Both the position numbers and the translations under genes were made by a program. Under the pieces are notes generated by a model. It ran no database searches. It was not told the DNA's origin and saw only the letters and a program-made list of their open reading frames with translations. Positions 8,836 to 18,822 of a stretch of 64,000 nt of DNA are shown here, in pieces (positions within the stretch are counted from its first letter, which is position 1; each line of letters starts with the position of its first letter). Where the stretch lies: contig NZ_LNYR01000006.1 of the NCBI RefSeq assembly GCF_001467955.1, positions 378,076 through 442,075 of the forward strand. Direction: 5' to 3'. Source of the DNA: Legionella quateirensis. Lineage in GTDB: Bacteria > Pseudomonadota > Gammaproteobacteria > Legionellales > Legionellaceae.

Positions 8836-10434
8836 CTATATAAAAATTTCTTTGTGTGAAAACAGGCGTTCTGAAAATATTCCTAAATCATTACATTTTT
8901 TAATAAACTTTGTGGATTCTATTAATTGAATGGAATCTTCATTATAATTAATGTTAAGGATATAGCTTAGCCATGGCTCTAATGCCATTGCATATACAAA
9001 CACTTGCTTGGGTTTAAATATCTCAATTATTTTCAAGGCACGATCGCAATTGGAGCCATTTAATCTTCGTTTTTGATCATGCTTTCGCGCCAGTTTATTG
9101 GGGAATAAAGTTCCATAGACCCAGGAAACAGGAGCCCCTTCACACTCCATACCAATAAAAATGAGGTCGATAGTACCAGTAGATTGATAAATTATATTGT
9201 ATAAATCTGAGCTGAGATTATTCGAGTCTGCCGCAAACAGCATTTTTTTGTTAAACAAGGTGATTAGATGCGCTTTTTTTGTCTGGATATTCAGATCGCC
9301 ATGTTCCCCAAGGAATGGAATGCCGGTTATCGAGCCATCAGGAATATCTATTGATTCCATATCATCAATTTCAATAACCTTTGTGAAACCTAACTCTTCG
9401 AAAAATATTTTAAGGGAAGGATCCTGAAGAAAACCACCGCCAGATTTTGGAACAATGACCTGTTTTGTTTTATATCTGAGTTGTAATACATGCTCAATCA
9501 GGACATGATCTTGATGTGCATGAGTAAAAACAAGGTAATCAATTGTTTCAGGTAAATCAGCATAACAAAAACGGTCAAGTTCAGACGGAGTTTCATAACT
9601 AATAATAGGATCAATTAAGATAGAACAGTGCTTTGTCATAACCAAGACACAAGCATGACCAAAATATTTTATTTTTATTGTCGAATCATGAGTCAATAAA
9701 TCAATTTTCTTTTCAGATTGTTGTGTCGTAAAAAAAGATTTAAATAATTCATAATGTTCAGCATTGGGTATGTGTGAATGTAAAGCCAATAAGTCGGTTT
9801 CAGTAATTCCCACTGTTTTGCTTTGGTAGAGTTTATCATAAAAGCTATCATTGAATGGTAAAGAAACCTCCAGTTTATCAGTAGATTCTTGATAGGGCGT
9901 GCTTAATAAGAATGGGCGATTCTCATTGGTCATTTCTGATAAAACAACAGATTGTAAGTTTCTGGTTGAATATTTACTGCTATAGAGCATACGCTCGAAA
10001 AAGCGAAATGATTTTTGATTCTGTAAATCATAGACTAATTCGACATAGCCTCTAAGTTGTTCTGGTATTTGAGAGTATAAATCTTCTAAAGGTGCACCGT
10101 TTTCATATTTATTTAATAAATCAAACAGCTCTGTTATGGATTGGGCCAAGTTTATTAACTCGGAACATTTATCTTCTGTCTTTGCTAATAATTGAGCAAT
10201 AAATTCCGTATCGCGAACAGGTAAATCAATGAATTGACCACCTTTTAATTCTGGATGCAATAGAGCCTGCTCATGCATTTCAGGATGATTAATGTAAGAT
10301 TTCATGATAGCCAAGTGTGCATACACGATAAGCATTGCTGCAGTTTGTGGTGCAACTAAAAAAGACCAGGCATACCACTGATTAACCAGTGGTTGTGAAA
10401 TAACATTAGGTTTTAAATAATACAGATCTTGCAT
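8836..10434 (-). CDS. CmlA-type di-iron beta-hydroxylase of carrier-bound amino acids
   Basis: A 532-residue homologue of CmlA, the chloramphenicol enzyme that beta-hydroxylates an amino acid held on its NRPS carrier. The N-terminal ~245 residues (starting YYLKPNVISQPLVNQWYAW) correspond to the CmlA-specific alpha/beta domain. The rest is a metallo-beta-lactamase fold with FTHAHQDH. His305, His307, Asp309, His310, Glu377 (LGEHG) and Asp403 (AADSN) fall at the same residue numbers I recall for the CmlA di-iron ligands. The known family acts on aminoacyl-PCP; FrsH of the FR900359 pathway is another member. It lies directly after the large NRPS with an AGGA site, so it should hydroxylate a residue loaded by one of the two synthetases. 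Which one is not shown by sequence. Confidence 0.9.
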   Translation of the reverse strand: MQDLYYLKPNVISQPLVNQWYAWSFLVAPQTAAMLIVYAHLAIMKSYINHPEMHEQALLHPELKGGQFIDLPVRDTEFIAQLLAKTEDKCSELINLAQSITELFDLLNKYENGAPLEDLYSQIPEQLRGYVELVYDLQNQKSFRFFERMLYSSKYSTRNLQSVVLSEMTNENRPFLLSTPYQESTDKLEVSLPFNDSFYDKLYQSKTVGITETDLLALHSHIPNAEHYELFKSFFTTQQSEKKIDLLTHDSTIKIKYFGHACVLVMTKHCSILIDPIISYETPSELDRFCYADLPETIDYLVFTHAHQDHVLIEHVLQLRYKTKQVIVPKSGGGFLQDPSLKIFFEELGFTKVIEIDDMESIDIPDGSITGIPFLGEHGDLNIQTKKAHLITLFNKKMLFAADSNNLSSDLYNIIYQSTGTIDLIFIGMECEGAPVSWVYGTLFPNKLARKHDQKRRLNGSNCDRALKIIEIFKPKQVFVYAMALEPWLSYILNINYNEDSIQLIESTKFIKKCNDLGIFSERLFSHKEIFI

Positions 10435-10445
10435 AACGTATATTC

Positions 10446-13400
10446 CTAACTCATTGTTTCATAAGGTTGACTAGGGATTGCCCTAACATGTTCATTAATA
10501 ATTTTTGCTAAATTATCAACGTAGCGCTCACTAAAAATAGAAAAGTGATCCCCATTGATTATTTGAATTCTGGGTATTAATTGAGTATGAGATAACCAAT
10601 GATAACAGTCTTGAGAATTGGTATTATTGGCTGTATGTTCCGACATAATTAAATTCACATGAGATATTGTTCCATGAGGTTGATATACCAGCAGACTTTC
10701 CAAGAGGACTAAATAATCAAGTAATAAAGATTGCTTCGATGTGTCTAGGGGGTGCTCCGTTATAAGTTCAAGAAAATAAGAGGCCACACCTGTGCTTAAC
10801 AAGCGATTTTCATCGATTTTGATACCATAATAACTAAAGTAAGCCTTGTCGCGATTAACAATTAAAGGTTGATCAATAGCATAAAAACGAATGTTACGAT
10901 TCCCTCGTTGCTCTATATATTTAACAATCTCAAAACCTAAAGTACCACCATAAGACCATCCCATAATGATGCAGGGATTAAGATTTATTGTCGCAAGGAT
11001 TTGCTGAGCATAATGCATTGCTAAAACTTCAAGAGAAATGTTTTTTAAGCCATCTATTAAAAACTGAGGGCATTTTAGGCCATAAACTGTATAATTATTA
11101 TCTAATCTTTGCAACAGAGGTTCATACCAATGCAGGTTCCCATTGATAGGATGGATAAGAAAAATGGGTACTAAACCGGCCTTTTTTAATAAATGCACAT
11201 TATTACAAGGTAATTGTACGGGTTGTGATAGCAAGGTGTTCTCAACACTAAGCTTTACAATCTCATTAAGTAACGAGTCAATTAGTTCAGTTGCTACACT
11301 TTGCTCATCATAAATCATCTTAACGATGAGTTGATTATTTTTTTGATAGCCGACTATTTCTAAAGGAAATTGCAATTGACTAATATCACTATCGAACTCT
11401 TGATTAAAATGAATAATATCAGCGGTTAATTCTGCAAATTTAAGCTGCTCTTCTAAGCGGCCAAGAAAATTAAATAAGATATTAGGTTCTTTATCGTCCT
11501 GTAAACTGGAGTTTTTATTTGGATGATCGTATTTAAGTATGCCATATCCAAGTCCACTATTAGCCACAGAACCTAATGTTTCTTTAATTTGGTTTGCCTG
11601 ATTGATGAAACTGTGTTGTTCATTTACCTCGAACGTCATGGGATATAGACAAGTAAACCAACCTATAGATTCTGATAGATCTGCATCGATTTGCTCCACT
11701 CTCCTGCCATGGCTTTCAAGCATTAGTTTAACCTGTTTCAGGTTGAAGACTTTACCCAATGACATTACAACCAAAGCCAAAACGGTTTCCTGTTTGATGT
11801 TGGCGCATTCAATAATGCGTGACTTCACACGAATTAGTGGCTCTGCTGGATTTAATGATTTAAAAGGTACATTTGCATGATTCGTTTGATTTTCCCAAAA
11901 TGCAATTTCATTTTGCACGTGTTCAATTAAATTGGAGTTTTTTAATAGACTAGACCAGGCTGTATAATTAATTGAACCAGAAACATTTTTATTCGAATTT
12001 TTGTTACTATAAAAAAAGAATAATTTTCGCCATAATATATTCCAGGAGACTACATCCATTACTAAATGATGTGCACTTATATAAATATAAAATTTATTCG
12101 TATCTCGTTGAAAAAACATTTTGGCAACAAAATTGGTTCCTTCCTGGTAATTAATAGTTTCTTTTAATCTATAACAACTATCCTGTAGCTCTGTAAAATT
12201 AGCGCACTGTTCAAACGAGATATGATTGTTTAAATAAACATCAATTGAAATAGATGACGGTTGCATGCTCCATATGTCATTATTTTTCTTAAAACGCATT
12301 GTTAAAATGGGGTATTCATTTAACAAGTTTCTAAAGGCTTTTGTTAGGTCATTAACATTTAAAGAGTTTTGAAAACACAAAAGCATCGATTGTTTGACTG
12401 CCTGGTGATCCTTAAAAGGTTGATTAAAAAACCAGGTTTGTATAGGTGTTAAAGGATAGGTTTCAGAAATAATATTAATAGCAGGATTAGCTGTAACAGT
12501 TGTAGATAGTAACTCTTTAACAGTTGTGTGTGTAAATACTTTTTTTAATTCCAAATGAATGCCTTTTTCTTTTGCATAAGCAATCATCTGCATTGCTAAT
12601 ATAGAATCTCCACCATTGTCAAAAAAATCATCATCAATAGTTAATGAGTCATTCATTAATAATTCTTTCCAAATACACAGTAAGAGAGTTGACGTATCAT
12701 TTTCAGTAGTAACTGGGGGCAAAGTTTTTGCAGAAGGTATGTGATAGTTTTCAGCTATTTTTTTAAGAGATGCATAATCTGTTTTGCCATGAGAAGTTAT
12801 AGGAATGTATTCAATATTGATAATCAGGTCAGGAAGCATGTACGCTGGTAATTTTAAAGCAAGGTCTGATTTCACTTTTTTTTCACAAAGTGTTTTGTCT
12901 TGATTAACAATAAATAAAATAATTGATGGGGTCTGAGTAACCGGATGAGCCGCAACTAGTATGGCGGACTCCAAATCCTTATAGTGCATTGTTAATGCTG
13001 CTTGTATTTCCATTAATTCAATGCGATATCCTCGTATTTTAACTTGATCATCATTCCGATGCATAAAAATAAGATCGTTATTATGATCCTGTTTTCCCAT
13101 ATCACCCGTACGATATACTCTTTCTAAATGAGGTATGGCTATATAAGTAAATGAGCTGTCTTCCACATCGTTGTGATATCCCTTTGCAAGGGCTGATCCA
13201 GCAATGAACAGTTCTCCAACTTGACCTTGTTCGACTGGTTCATAATGTTCATTGAGTAAATAACAGGCACTGTTGTTTACTACTTTACCGATAGGTATAT
13301 AGGCATTATTCAATGTTGAGGATGTTCGTATTGGCGGTAGACGATATAAAGTACAGCAAATTGTTGCTTCTGTCGGGCCATAGCCATTTACAATAATAGT

Positions 13401-16400
13401 ATTAGGTAGCTTTTCTTGTATGGCGTAAGCTAAATCTAATGATATTTTCTCTACTCCAATTAATAAGCGTTGCAAATGAATCGGATTGGATATCTTATTC
13501 AGGTATTTTAGAAATAAGGGTAATAAAAAGGGAGGAATATAGGCTGTGTTTATCTGTTGTGAGTTAAGGTATTCAAAATAATTATCTGGGACGAGACGAA
13601 TCTCATCAGTTAATACATGCAGAGTGCCTCCATTAGTTAAGGGGTAGCATATTTCATAAATGGATACGTCAAAGGTACACTGTGTCCAAACTGTTCCTGA
13701 AACAATATTCTTAACTGGAGCAAGTTCATTTATTGTTTCAAAAAGATTTAATACACTATGATGATAGCAAGCAACCGCTTTTGGGATACCTGTTGATCCA
13801 GAGGTATGGATTATATAAGCCACATCAGATCGGGCTGAATTAGTTATCTGTTGTTCAGCAATTACCAGATCGTTATTGAGGATTCTTTCTTCAATCTCTT
13901 CAAGAAATTTTGTATTTATTTCTTTATTTATCAGTAGCTTGGGCGTTAGCTGTTCAATGATGTTTAATTTACGATCTTCAGGCTGTTCTGAATCGATGGG
14001 TGCATAAATGGCCCCGATCTGCATGCAGGCATAAAACCACGAAATCTGATCGATTGAGTTTGGCAAAAGTACCGCGACAGTATCTTCTGCACAAACGCCT
14101 TTTTCAATTAAGATACAGGCTAGTCTTTTTATTCGCTGATGAAAAATACTATAGGTATAAGCTGTTGCTGTTGACGTTATGGCAATCCGCTCAGGATAAA
14201 GTTGCACCATTTCGACAAATGAATCATAGAGATTATCCGACTTGCTCTGAGGGCGATTCAATTGTAAATAGTGCTCCAGGGAAGTGTCTTGTCCTTCAAA
14301 TTGCTCAATTAATTCAATAAATATTCCCGCATAATTACGAATCATTGCTGAATTAAATCGTGCAGTCGCGTATTCGAACTGAACTGAAATAGAGCCTTTC
14401 ATAAAAATCAAGGCCATAGAAAGATCGTATTTAGCGGAAGGCAGTGCAAATGACATCGCGCTGGATTTCAACGTCTCTGTTTTAAATTGTAATTCATCGA
14501 GGTTATAGGAATACATCCAGGTTTGAAACAGTGGCTGCTCAGATGGTTTATGATTGAGATTTATTGATTCAATAATTTTTTCAAATGGGAGTGTATGTTC
14601 TTCTGCTTCCAAAAAAGTATTTTGTAAATTATTAATGAACGCAAACAAGCTCATTTCTGAATCAATATGCGATCGGATGGGCGTAGTATTTGCAAAATAA
14701 CCGACTATATGTTCTGTTCCTTTAATTTTACGATTAGCAATGGGTGTTCCAGTCACCATGGTTTTATTTTTAGTTAATTTAAAAAGTAATAATTGATAAA
14801 AACTAAAAAGAACTATAATTCTTGTTGTGTTATTTACTGCAGCTATTTTATCTATTATCTCGATCTGGCTAGTATGGAGGGTAAATTTAAAGTGTTCTCC
14901 GGAATGGGGTTTTGATAGGTCGTTTTTAACCACACAGGGTAAATTATTAGAAAGAGGGATATCGGATAACTGGTTTTGCCAATATAATTTTGCATTTTTT
15001 CCATAATTAGAGTGGTCTATTTGTTCCATGAATGCGCTGTAATTAAAATAGTTATAGGTCAAGTGAGGCAATTGACAGTCACTATTGCAATAGAGTAGGG
15101 CAATTTCATTTAAAGCAATCGAAAGACTCCAGCCATCAGCAATAGCATGATGAAAAGTGAGTAATAAAATATGTTCCTGAGGTTTTTTAGTAATCAGGCA
15201 ACTTCGGAATAAGGGTTCCTTATCATATTTAAATGCTTTGTTTGATTCATTTAAGATCAATAAATCTATTTCCTCTTTAGTATTATTCGAATTGCTTAAA
15301 TCAATAATGCTAAAATTATCCGAATACTCACCTGGTGTATGATGAGGTTTGCCATTTAATGTAGTAATTACTGAATGACATAAAGGGTGCCTTTGGGTAA
15401 ATAATTTAATTGCTTTTCTTAGTTTTTCTTTATTTAAAGGCCCAATAATATTGAGCGCTAATGGAATATGATATAACCCGTTAACCTGAGTAAACGCCTC
15501 AAGAAACAAGAGATTTTGCTGGGCTTTGTTGAGTAAACAGGTTTGATTGGTACTAACTAATTCTTCTTTAATTACACTATGATTGGAAGACTCAATGTAT
15601 TGAAGCATTTCCTCAAAAGTGTTGGCTGTAAACAGTTCTCGTAATGAGATTTGTAAGTCAAAATTACTTTGAATCGAGACGAGTAATTTTAATAAACTGA
15701 GAGAGTCGCCACCTGATTGGAAAAAACCACTGTTCTTATCAAATTTTTGATGCCCTAAAGCGTCTATCCAAAGTGTTGCAAGCTTTGCTTCACTAGTATT
15801 CGATTTAGCCATCACTACAGGCATTACCAATTGCTTTTCATATAACTCCATTAAGGCATGCACATTAATTTTTTTATTTTTATTTAAGGGAATTTCATCA
15901 ACAATAAAAAATCTATCCGGTTGCATGTAAGCAGGTAATTGCTGTTGAAGAGTGGCTTTAATGTGTTCGGTTTCATTAGCTGTTTTTAAATGATTGGTAA
16001 GTACTAAAAAAGCAATTAATTGGGTTGGCTCGTTATCCTTTTTCACCAGATGGATGTATGATTGTTTCACCTCAGGTAGCATCATAACTGTTTGATTAAT
16101 AGCCTCCAGTTCTATTCGGTAGCCCCGATGTTTTACCTGCCCATCCTTACGACCTAAAAATATCAAATCGCCAGATGCTGAGAATTTTACCAAATCCCCT
16201 GTCTTATAAAAAATAGTGTGATTTAAGTAGTTAATTTTAATGAATTTTTTATGGGTTAAATCGGGTTGGCCAAAATATCCTTTTGCAATGCTACCCGCAA
16301 TATGCAATTCGCCTATCCCACCAAAAGGCACTATTTGCTCTTCGTCATTCATGACAAGACAAACGCGATGAGATATTGGTTTACCAATGGGTATTATGGA

Positions 16401-18812
16401 GGGTCTGGTGGTGCAAGGAAAATAAGAGTAGAAGGTTGAAAAGCTGACTGCTTCAGTCGGGCCATAAACATTAAAAATAGTTTTCTTATCAAGGCCTGCA
16501 GTAATCAGAGTATCATAAATATGAGCAGGTATAGACTCTCCACCAACATAAATACAGCGGAGGCTGGAATAAGTCTTATTATTAACGGATAAACTTTGGA
16601 TAAAATAGGCTGTAGTAATAAATGAAATACTAACCTGCGATTCTTTTAAAAATTCTCCCAGTTTAAATGGGTCATTTAATAAATCCTTCGGAACAATAAC
16701 CAGAGTTAAGCCATTCAGTAAAGCCCCCCAAAGTTCAAATGTTGCTCCATCAAAGGCAAGATTTGATATTTGAGCTACTTTATCGGTAGCTTCTGGCTTA
16801 AAATATTTGTTCTGACAGACTAAATCAACAATATTCTTTCTTGATACAATAACACCTTTCGGAGTACTTGTTGTACCCGATGTAAACATAATATAAGCAG
16901 ATTCCTCTGCCTGGTACATATCACTAATAAATGTTTGTTCTTCATTTACCTCAAGCTGCTCTATTTCATCATAAGTTACTATGTTACATGGCCAGGTAAT
17001 AGAAAAAAAAGCATCATGGCTGTCTGAGATTAGCAAAGAGGGCTTGGTCTGTTCCAATTGATTATGCAGATAGTTTGATGGCTGTTTCAGATCTATTGGC
17101 ATGTAAATACAACGAAGTTTTAATACTGCCAAGGAAGTAATAACGAATAAAAAAGGGTCAACTATACTGATGCCAATGATATCTCCAGGCCGAACTTTCT
17201 CCTGAATAAACAGGGCAATTGCATCTGTTTTTTTTTCAACATCACGATATGATAATGTTTTATCTAGAAATTCTATAGCAATTGTTTCAGGCTGTTGCTG
17301 AACATGCTTATTGAAGTATTGGATAATATCTGTTGTGTTGTCAGGGAAATCGTTGATATTAATTTCATTGAGTTTCTGCTGCTCAGAAGTATTTAAAAAA
17401 CTTAATTCATTAATGTTCAGGTGATTGTTATGGTCTACTTGATTAATAATTTCCATGAAATGTTCAATGAAGCGATTAATCAGATCTTTGGAATAAAGCT
17501 CAGTATTGTATTCAATGTATCCGGACAAATTACTTTTATTATCTATAAAATTAATTAATAAATCGGCTTTGTTATAACCTGTAAAAATTAAGGAAACAGA
17601 TGATTTAGTCTCTCCCAAAGTTAAGTCTTCAGTGAGAAAGTTAAATTTTTGATAGGAAAATAAAACGGGTATTTGATTGGTCAATTGTTGCAGACATGGG
17701 ATTTCACTGATATCCACCAAACTATGCTCAAGACAGGAGGTAAATTGCTTATCCATTGCAATAATATTGCCTTTAATTGTCTGATTAGAGGCTAACTCCT
17801 GTTTTACTAATAAGGTATTAGATACATAACCAATCAGTTTATCTAAATAGGACAGTGCTCTATTATGGATAGGTGTTGCTATAACAACGTCATTCGAGTT
17901 TGTATACCGTGACAGAAGAATGTTAAAAAAACTGAGTAAGACAATGAATGGGGTCGTATGGCATTCTTTAGCAAATAAGGTCACAAATTGTGACTGTACT
18001 GTTGTCAAAGAGAACGTTACACGTTCGCACAGTGGTTTATCTGTAATTAGACCGTTGATATCGCTGGGTAAAGTTGTAGGAATAGCTCCCTCTAGACTAG
18101 CACGCCAAAAATCCAGGCTTTGAGAATATTGCTCACTTAATTTATAACTTTCTAGAAAATAAGCATAATCATGATATTGAAAATCTAAAGCGTGTACGGA
18201 GCAGGTATTATTATAATGCCCACATAATTCCTCAAAGAAAATGTCTATTGACCATCCGTCATGACAGATATGATGCAGATTAATTAATAGGAACAATTTA
18301 TCTTCAGATGTTTGATATAAAGAACATCGAATAGGCGCCTCTAACTCTAATGCAAAAGGCTTACTGATTTCAGTATTTATAGCCCGCTCTAATTGTTCTG
18401 ATGATACAAATTGGGTTGATAGCTTTATTTTTGAAGCATTCTGAGTTGAGTCAGCAGAATAATTAGTGTGGAGTACTGAATGTTTTAAAACGATCGAATT
18501 TATGGCGTTTTCAAGTTTTTGTTCATCAATTTTACCATGAATACTTAATAAAAAAGGAACGCTATAAGCACAACTATCCGGATTGATTTGATTAATATAA
18601 AACATTCTCCGCTGACCATCGGATAAACAATTTTTTTTTATATTCAGCTGGTCGATAATTTGCTTTTTGTTATCTCTTATTTTTTGTTTGAACTCATCAG
18701 GCAGTACATTATTCATAATAGGAATACATTTTATATTATTGCCGGATGTTGAAATAATAAATCCAATCTGATGTATTTCTTGGATTAATTGTTCAATGGA
18801 ATGATTCATCAT
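10446..18812 (-). CDS. Two-module nonribosomal peptide synthetase (C-A-T-C-A-T-E-TE)
   Basis: A ~2790-residue synthetase. Domain order with rough positions: TubC-type N-terminal docking region (to ~60); C1 (HHICHDG, ~190); A1 (SGTTSTPKG, ~650; NVYGPTE); carrier T1 (GGDSLS, ~1043); C2 (HHAIADG, ~1230); A2 (TSGSTGIPK, ~1678; NGYGPTE); T2 (GGDSILA, ~2073); epimerase E (HHLVMD, ~2255, with SHGRR and IGWFTCLYP motifs); thioesterase TE (GWSYGG, ~2625). All catalytic motifs look intact. By alignment to GrsA the pocket residues read roughly D-G-F-?-Y-G-V-S-F-K for A1 (somewhat like isoleucine codes) and D-V-Y-?-L-G-G-I-C-K for A2 (unassigned). The epimerase implies a D-configured last residue before TE release. 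A TTG start at 18836 is possible, but ATG at 18812 with GCGGA upstream is better. Confidence 0.95.
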   Translation of the reverse strand: MMNHSIEQLIQEIHQIGFIISTSGNNIKCIPIMNNVLPDEFKQKIRDNKKQIIDQLNIKKNCLSDGQRRMFYINQINPDSCAYSVPFLLSIHGKIDEQKLENAINSIVLKHSVLHTNYSADSTQNASKIKLSTQFVSSEQLERAINTEISKPFALELEAPIRCSLYQTSEDKLFLLINLHHICHDGWSIDIFFEELCGHYNNTCSVHALDFQYHDYAYFLESYKLSEQYSQSLDFWRASLEGAIPTTLPSDINGLITDKPLCERVTFSLTTVQSQFVTLFAKECHTTPFIVLLSFFNILLSRYTNSNDVVIATPIHNRALSYLDKLIGYVSNTLLVKQELASNQTIKGNIIAMDKQFTSCLEHSLVDISEIPCLQQLTNQIPVLFSYQKFNFLTEDLTLGETKSSVSLIFTGYNKADLLINFIDNKSNLSGYIEYNTELYSKDLINRFIEHFMEIINQVDHNNHLNINELSFLNTSEQQKLNEININDFPDNTTDIIQYFNKHVQQQPETIAIEFLDKTLSYRDVEKKTDAIALFIQEKVRPGDIIGISIVDPFLFVITSLAVLKLRCIYMPIDLKQPSNYLHNQLEQTKPSLLISDSHDAFFSITWPCNIVTYDEIEQLEVNEEQTFISDMYQAEESAYIMFTSGTTSTPKGVIVSRKNIVDLVCQNKYFKPEATDKVAQISNLAFDGATFELWGALLNGLTLVIVPKDLLNDPFKLGEFLKESQVSISFITTAYFIQSLSVNNKTYSSLRCIYVGGESIPAHIYDTLITAGLDKKTIFNVYGPTEAVSFSTFYSYFPCTTRPSIIPIGKPISHRVCLVMNDEEQIVPFGGIGELHIAGSIAKGYFGQPDLTHKKFIKINYLNHTIFYKTGDLVKFSASGDLIFLGRKDGQVKHRGYRIELEAINQTVMMLPEVKQSYIHLVKKDNEPTQLIAFLVLTNHLKTANETEHIKATLQQQLPAYMQPDRFFIVDEIPLNKNKKINVHALMELYEKQLVMPVVMAKSNTSEAKLATLWIDALGHQKFDKNSGFFQSGGDSLSLLKLLVSIQSNFDLQISLRELFTANTFEEMLQYIESSNHSVIKEELVSTNQTCLLNKAQQNLLFLEAFTQVNGLYHIPLALNIIGPLNKEKLRKAIKLFTQRHPLCHSVITTLNGKPHHTPGEYSDNFSIIDLSNSNNTKEEIDLLILNESNKAFKYDKEPLFRSCLITKKPQEHILLLTFHHAIADGWSLSIALNEIALLYCNSDCQLPHLTYNYFNYSAFMEQIDHSNYGKNAKLYWQNQLSDIPLSNNLPCVVKNDLSKPHSGEHFKFTLHTSQIEIIDKIAAVNNTTRIIVLFSFYQLLLFKLTKNKTMVTGTPIANRKIKGTEHIVGYFANTTPIRSHIDSEMSLFAFINNLQNTFLEAEEHTLPFEKIIESINLNHKPSEQPLFQTWMYSYNLDELQFKTETLKSSAMSFALPSAKYDLSMALIFMKGSISVQFEYATARFNSAMIRNYAGIFIELIEQFEGQDTSLEHYLQLNRPQSKSDNLYDSFVEMVQLYPERIAITSTATAYTYSIFHQRIKRLACILIEKGVCAEDTVAVLLPNSIDQISWFYACMQIGAIYAPIDSEQPEDRKLNIIEQLTPKLLINKEINTKFLEEIEERILNNDLVIAEQQITNSARSDVAYIIHTSGSTGIPKAVACYHHSVLNLFETINELAPVKNIVSGTVWTQCTFDVSIYEICYPLTNGGTLHVLTDEIRLVPDNYFEYLNSQQINTAYIPPFLLPLFLKYLNKISNPIHLQRLLIGVEKISLDLAYAIQEKLPNTIIVNGYGPTEATICCTLYRLPPIRTSSTLNNAYIPIGKVVNNSACYLLNEHYEPVEQGQVGELFIAGSALAKGYHNDVEDSSFTYIAIPHLERVYRTGDMGKQDHNNDLIFMHRNDDQVKIRGYRIELMEIQAALTMHYKDLESAILVAAHPVTQTPSIILFIVNQDKTLCEKKVKSDLALKLPAYMLPDLIINIEYIPITSHGKTDYASLKKIAENYHIPSAKTLPPVTTENDTSTLLLCIWKELLMNDSLTIDDDFFDNGGDSILAMQMIAYAKEKGIHLELKKVFTHTTVKELLSTTVTANPAINIISETYPLTPIQTWFFNQPFKDHQAVKQSMLLCFQNSLNVNDLTKAFRNLLNEYPILTMRFKKNNDIWSMQPSSISIDVYLNNHISFEQCANFTELQDSCYRLKETINYQEGTNFVAKMFFQRDTNKFYIYISAHHLVMDVVSWNILWRKLFFFYSNKNSNKNVSGSINYTAWSSLLKNSNLIEHVQNEIAFWENQTNHANVPFKSLNPAEPLIRVKSRIIECANIKQETVLALVVMSLGKVFNLKQVKLMLESHGRRVEQIDADLSESIGWFTCLYPMTFEVNEQHSFINQANQIKETLGSVANSGLGYGILKYDHPNKNSSLQDDKEPNILFNFLGRLEEQLKFAELTADIIHFNQEFDSDISQLQFPLEIVGYQKNNQLIVKMIYDEQSVATELIDSLLNEIVKLSVENTLLSQPVQLPCNNVHLLKKAGLVPIFLIHPINGNLHWYEPLLQRLDNNYTVYGLKCPQFLIDGLKNISLEVLAMHYAQQILATINLNPCIIMGWSYGGTLGFEIVKYIEQRGNRNIRFYAIDQPLIVNRDKAYFSYYGIKIDENRLLSTGVASYFLELITEHPLDTSKQSLLLDYLVLLESLLVYQPHGTISHVNLIMSEHTANNTNSQDCYHWLSHTQLIPRIQIINGDHFSIFSERYVDNLAKIINEHVRAIPSQPYETMS

Positions 18813-18822
18813 GTTATCCGCT

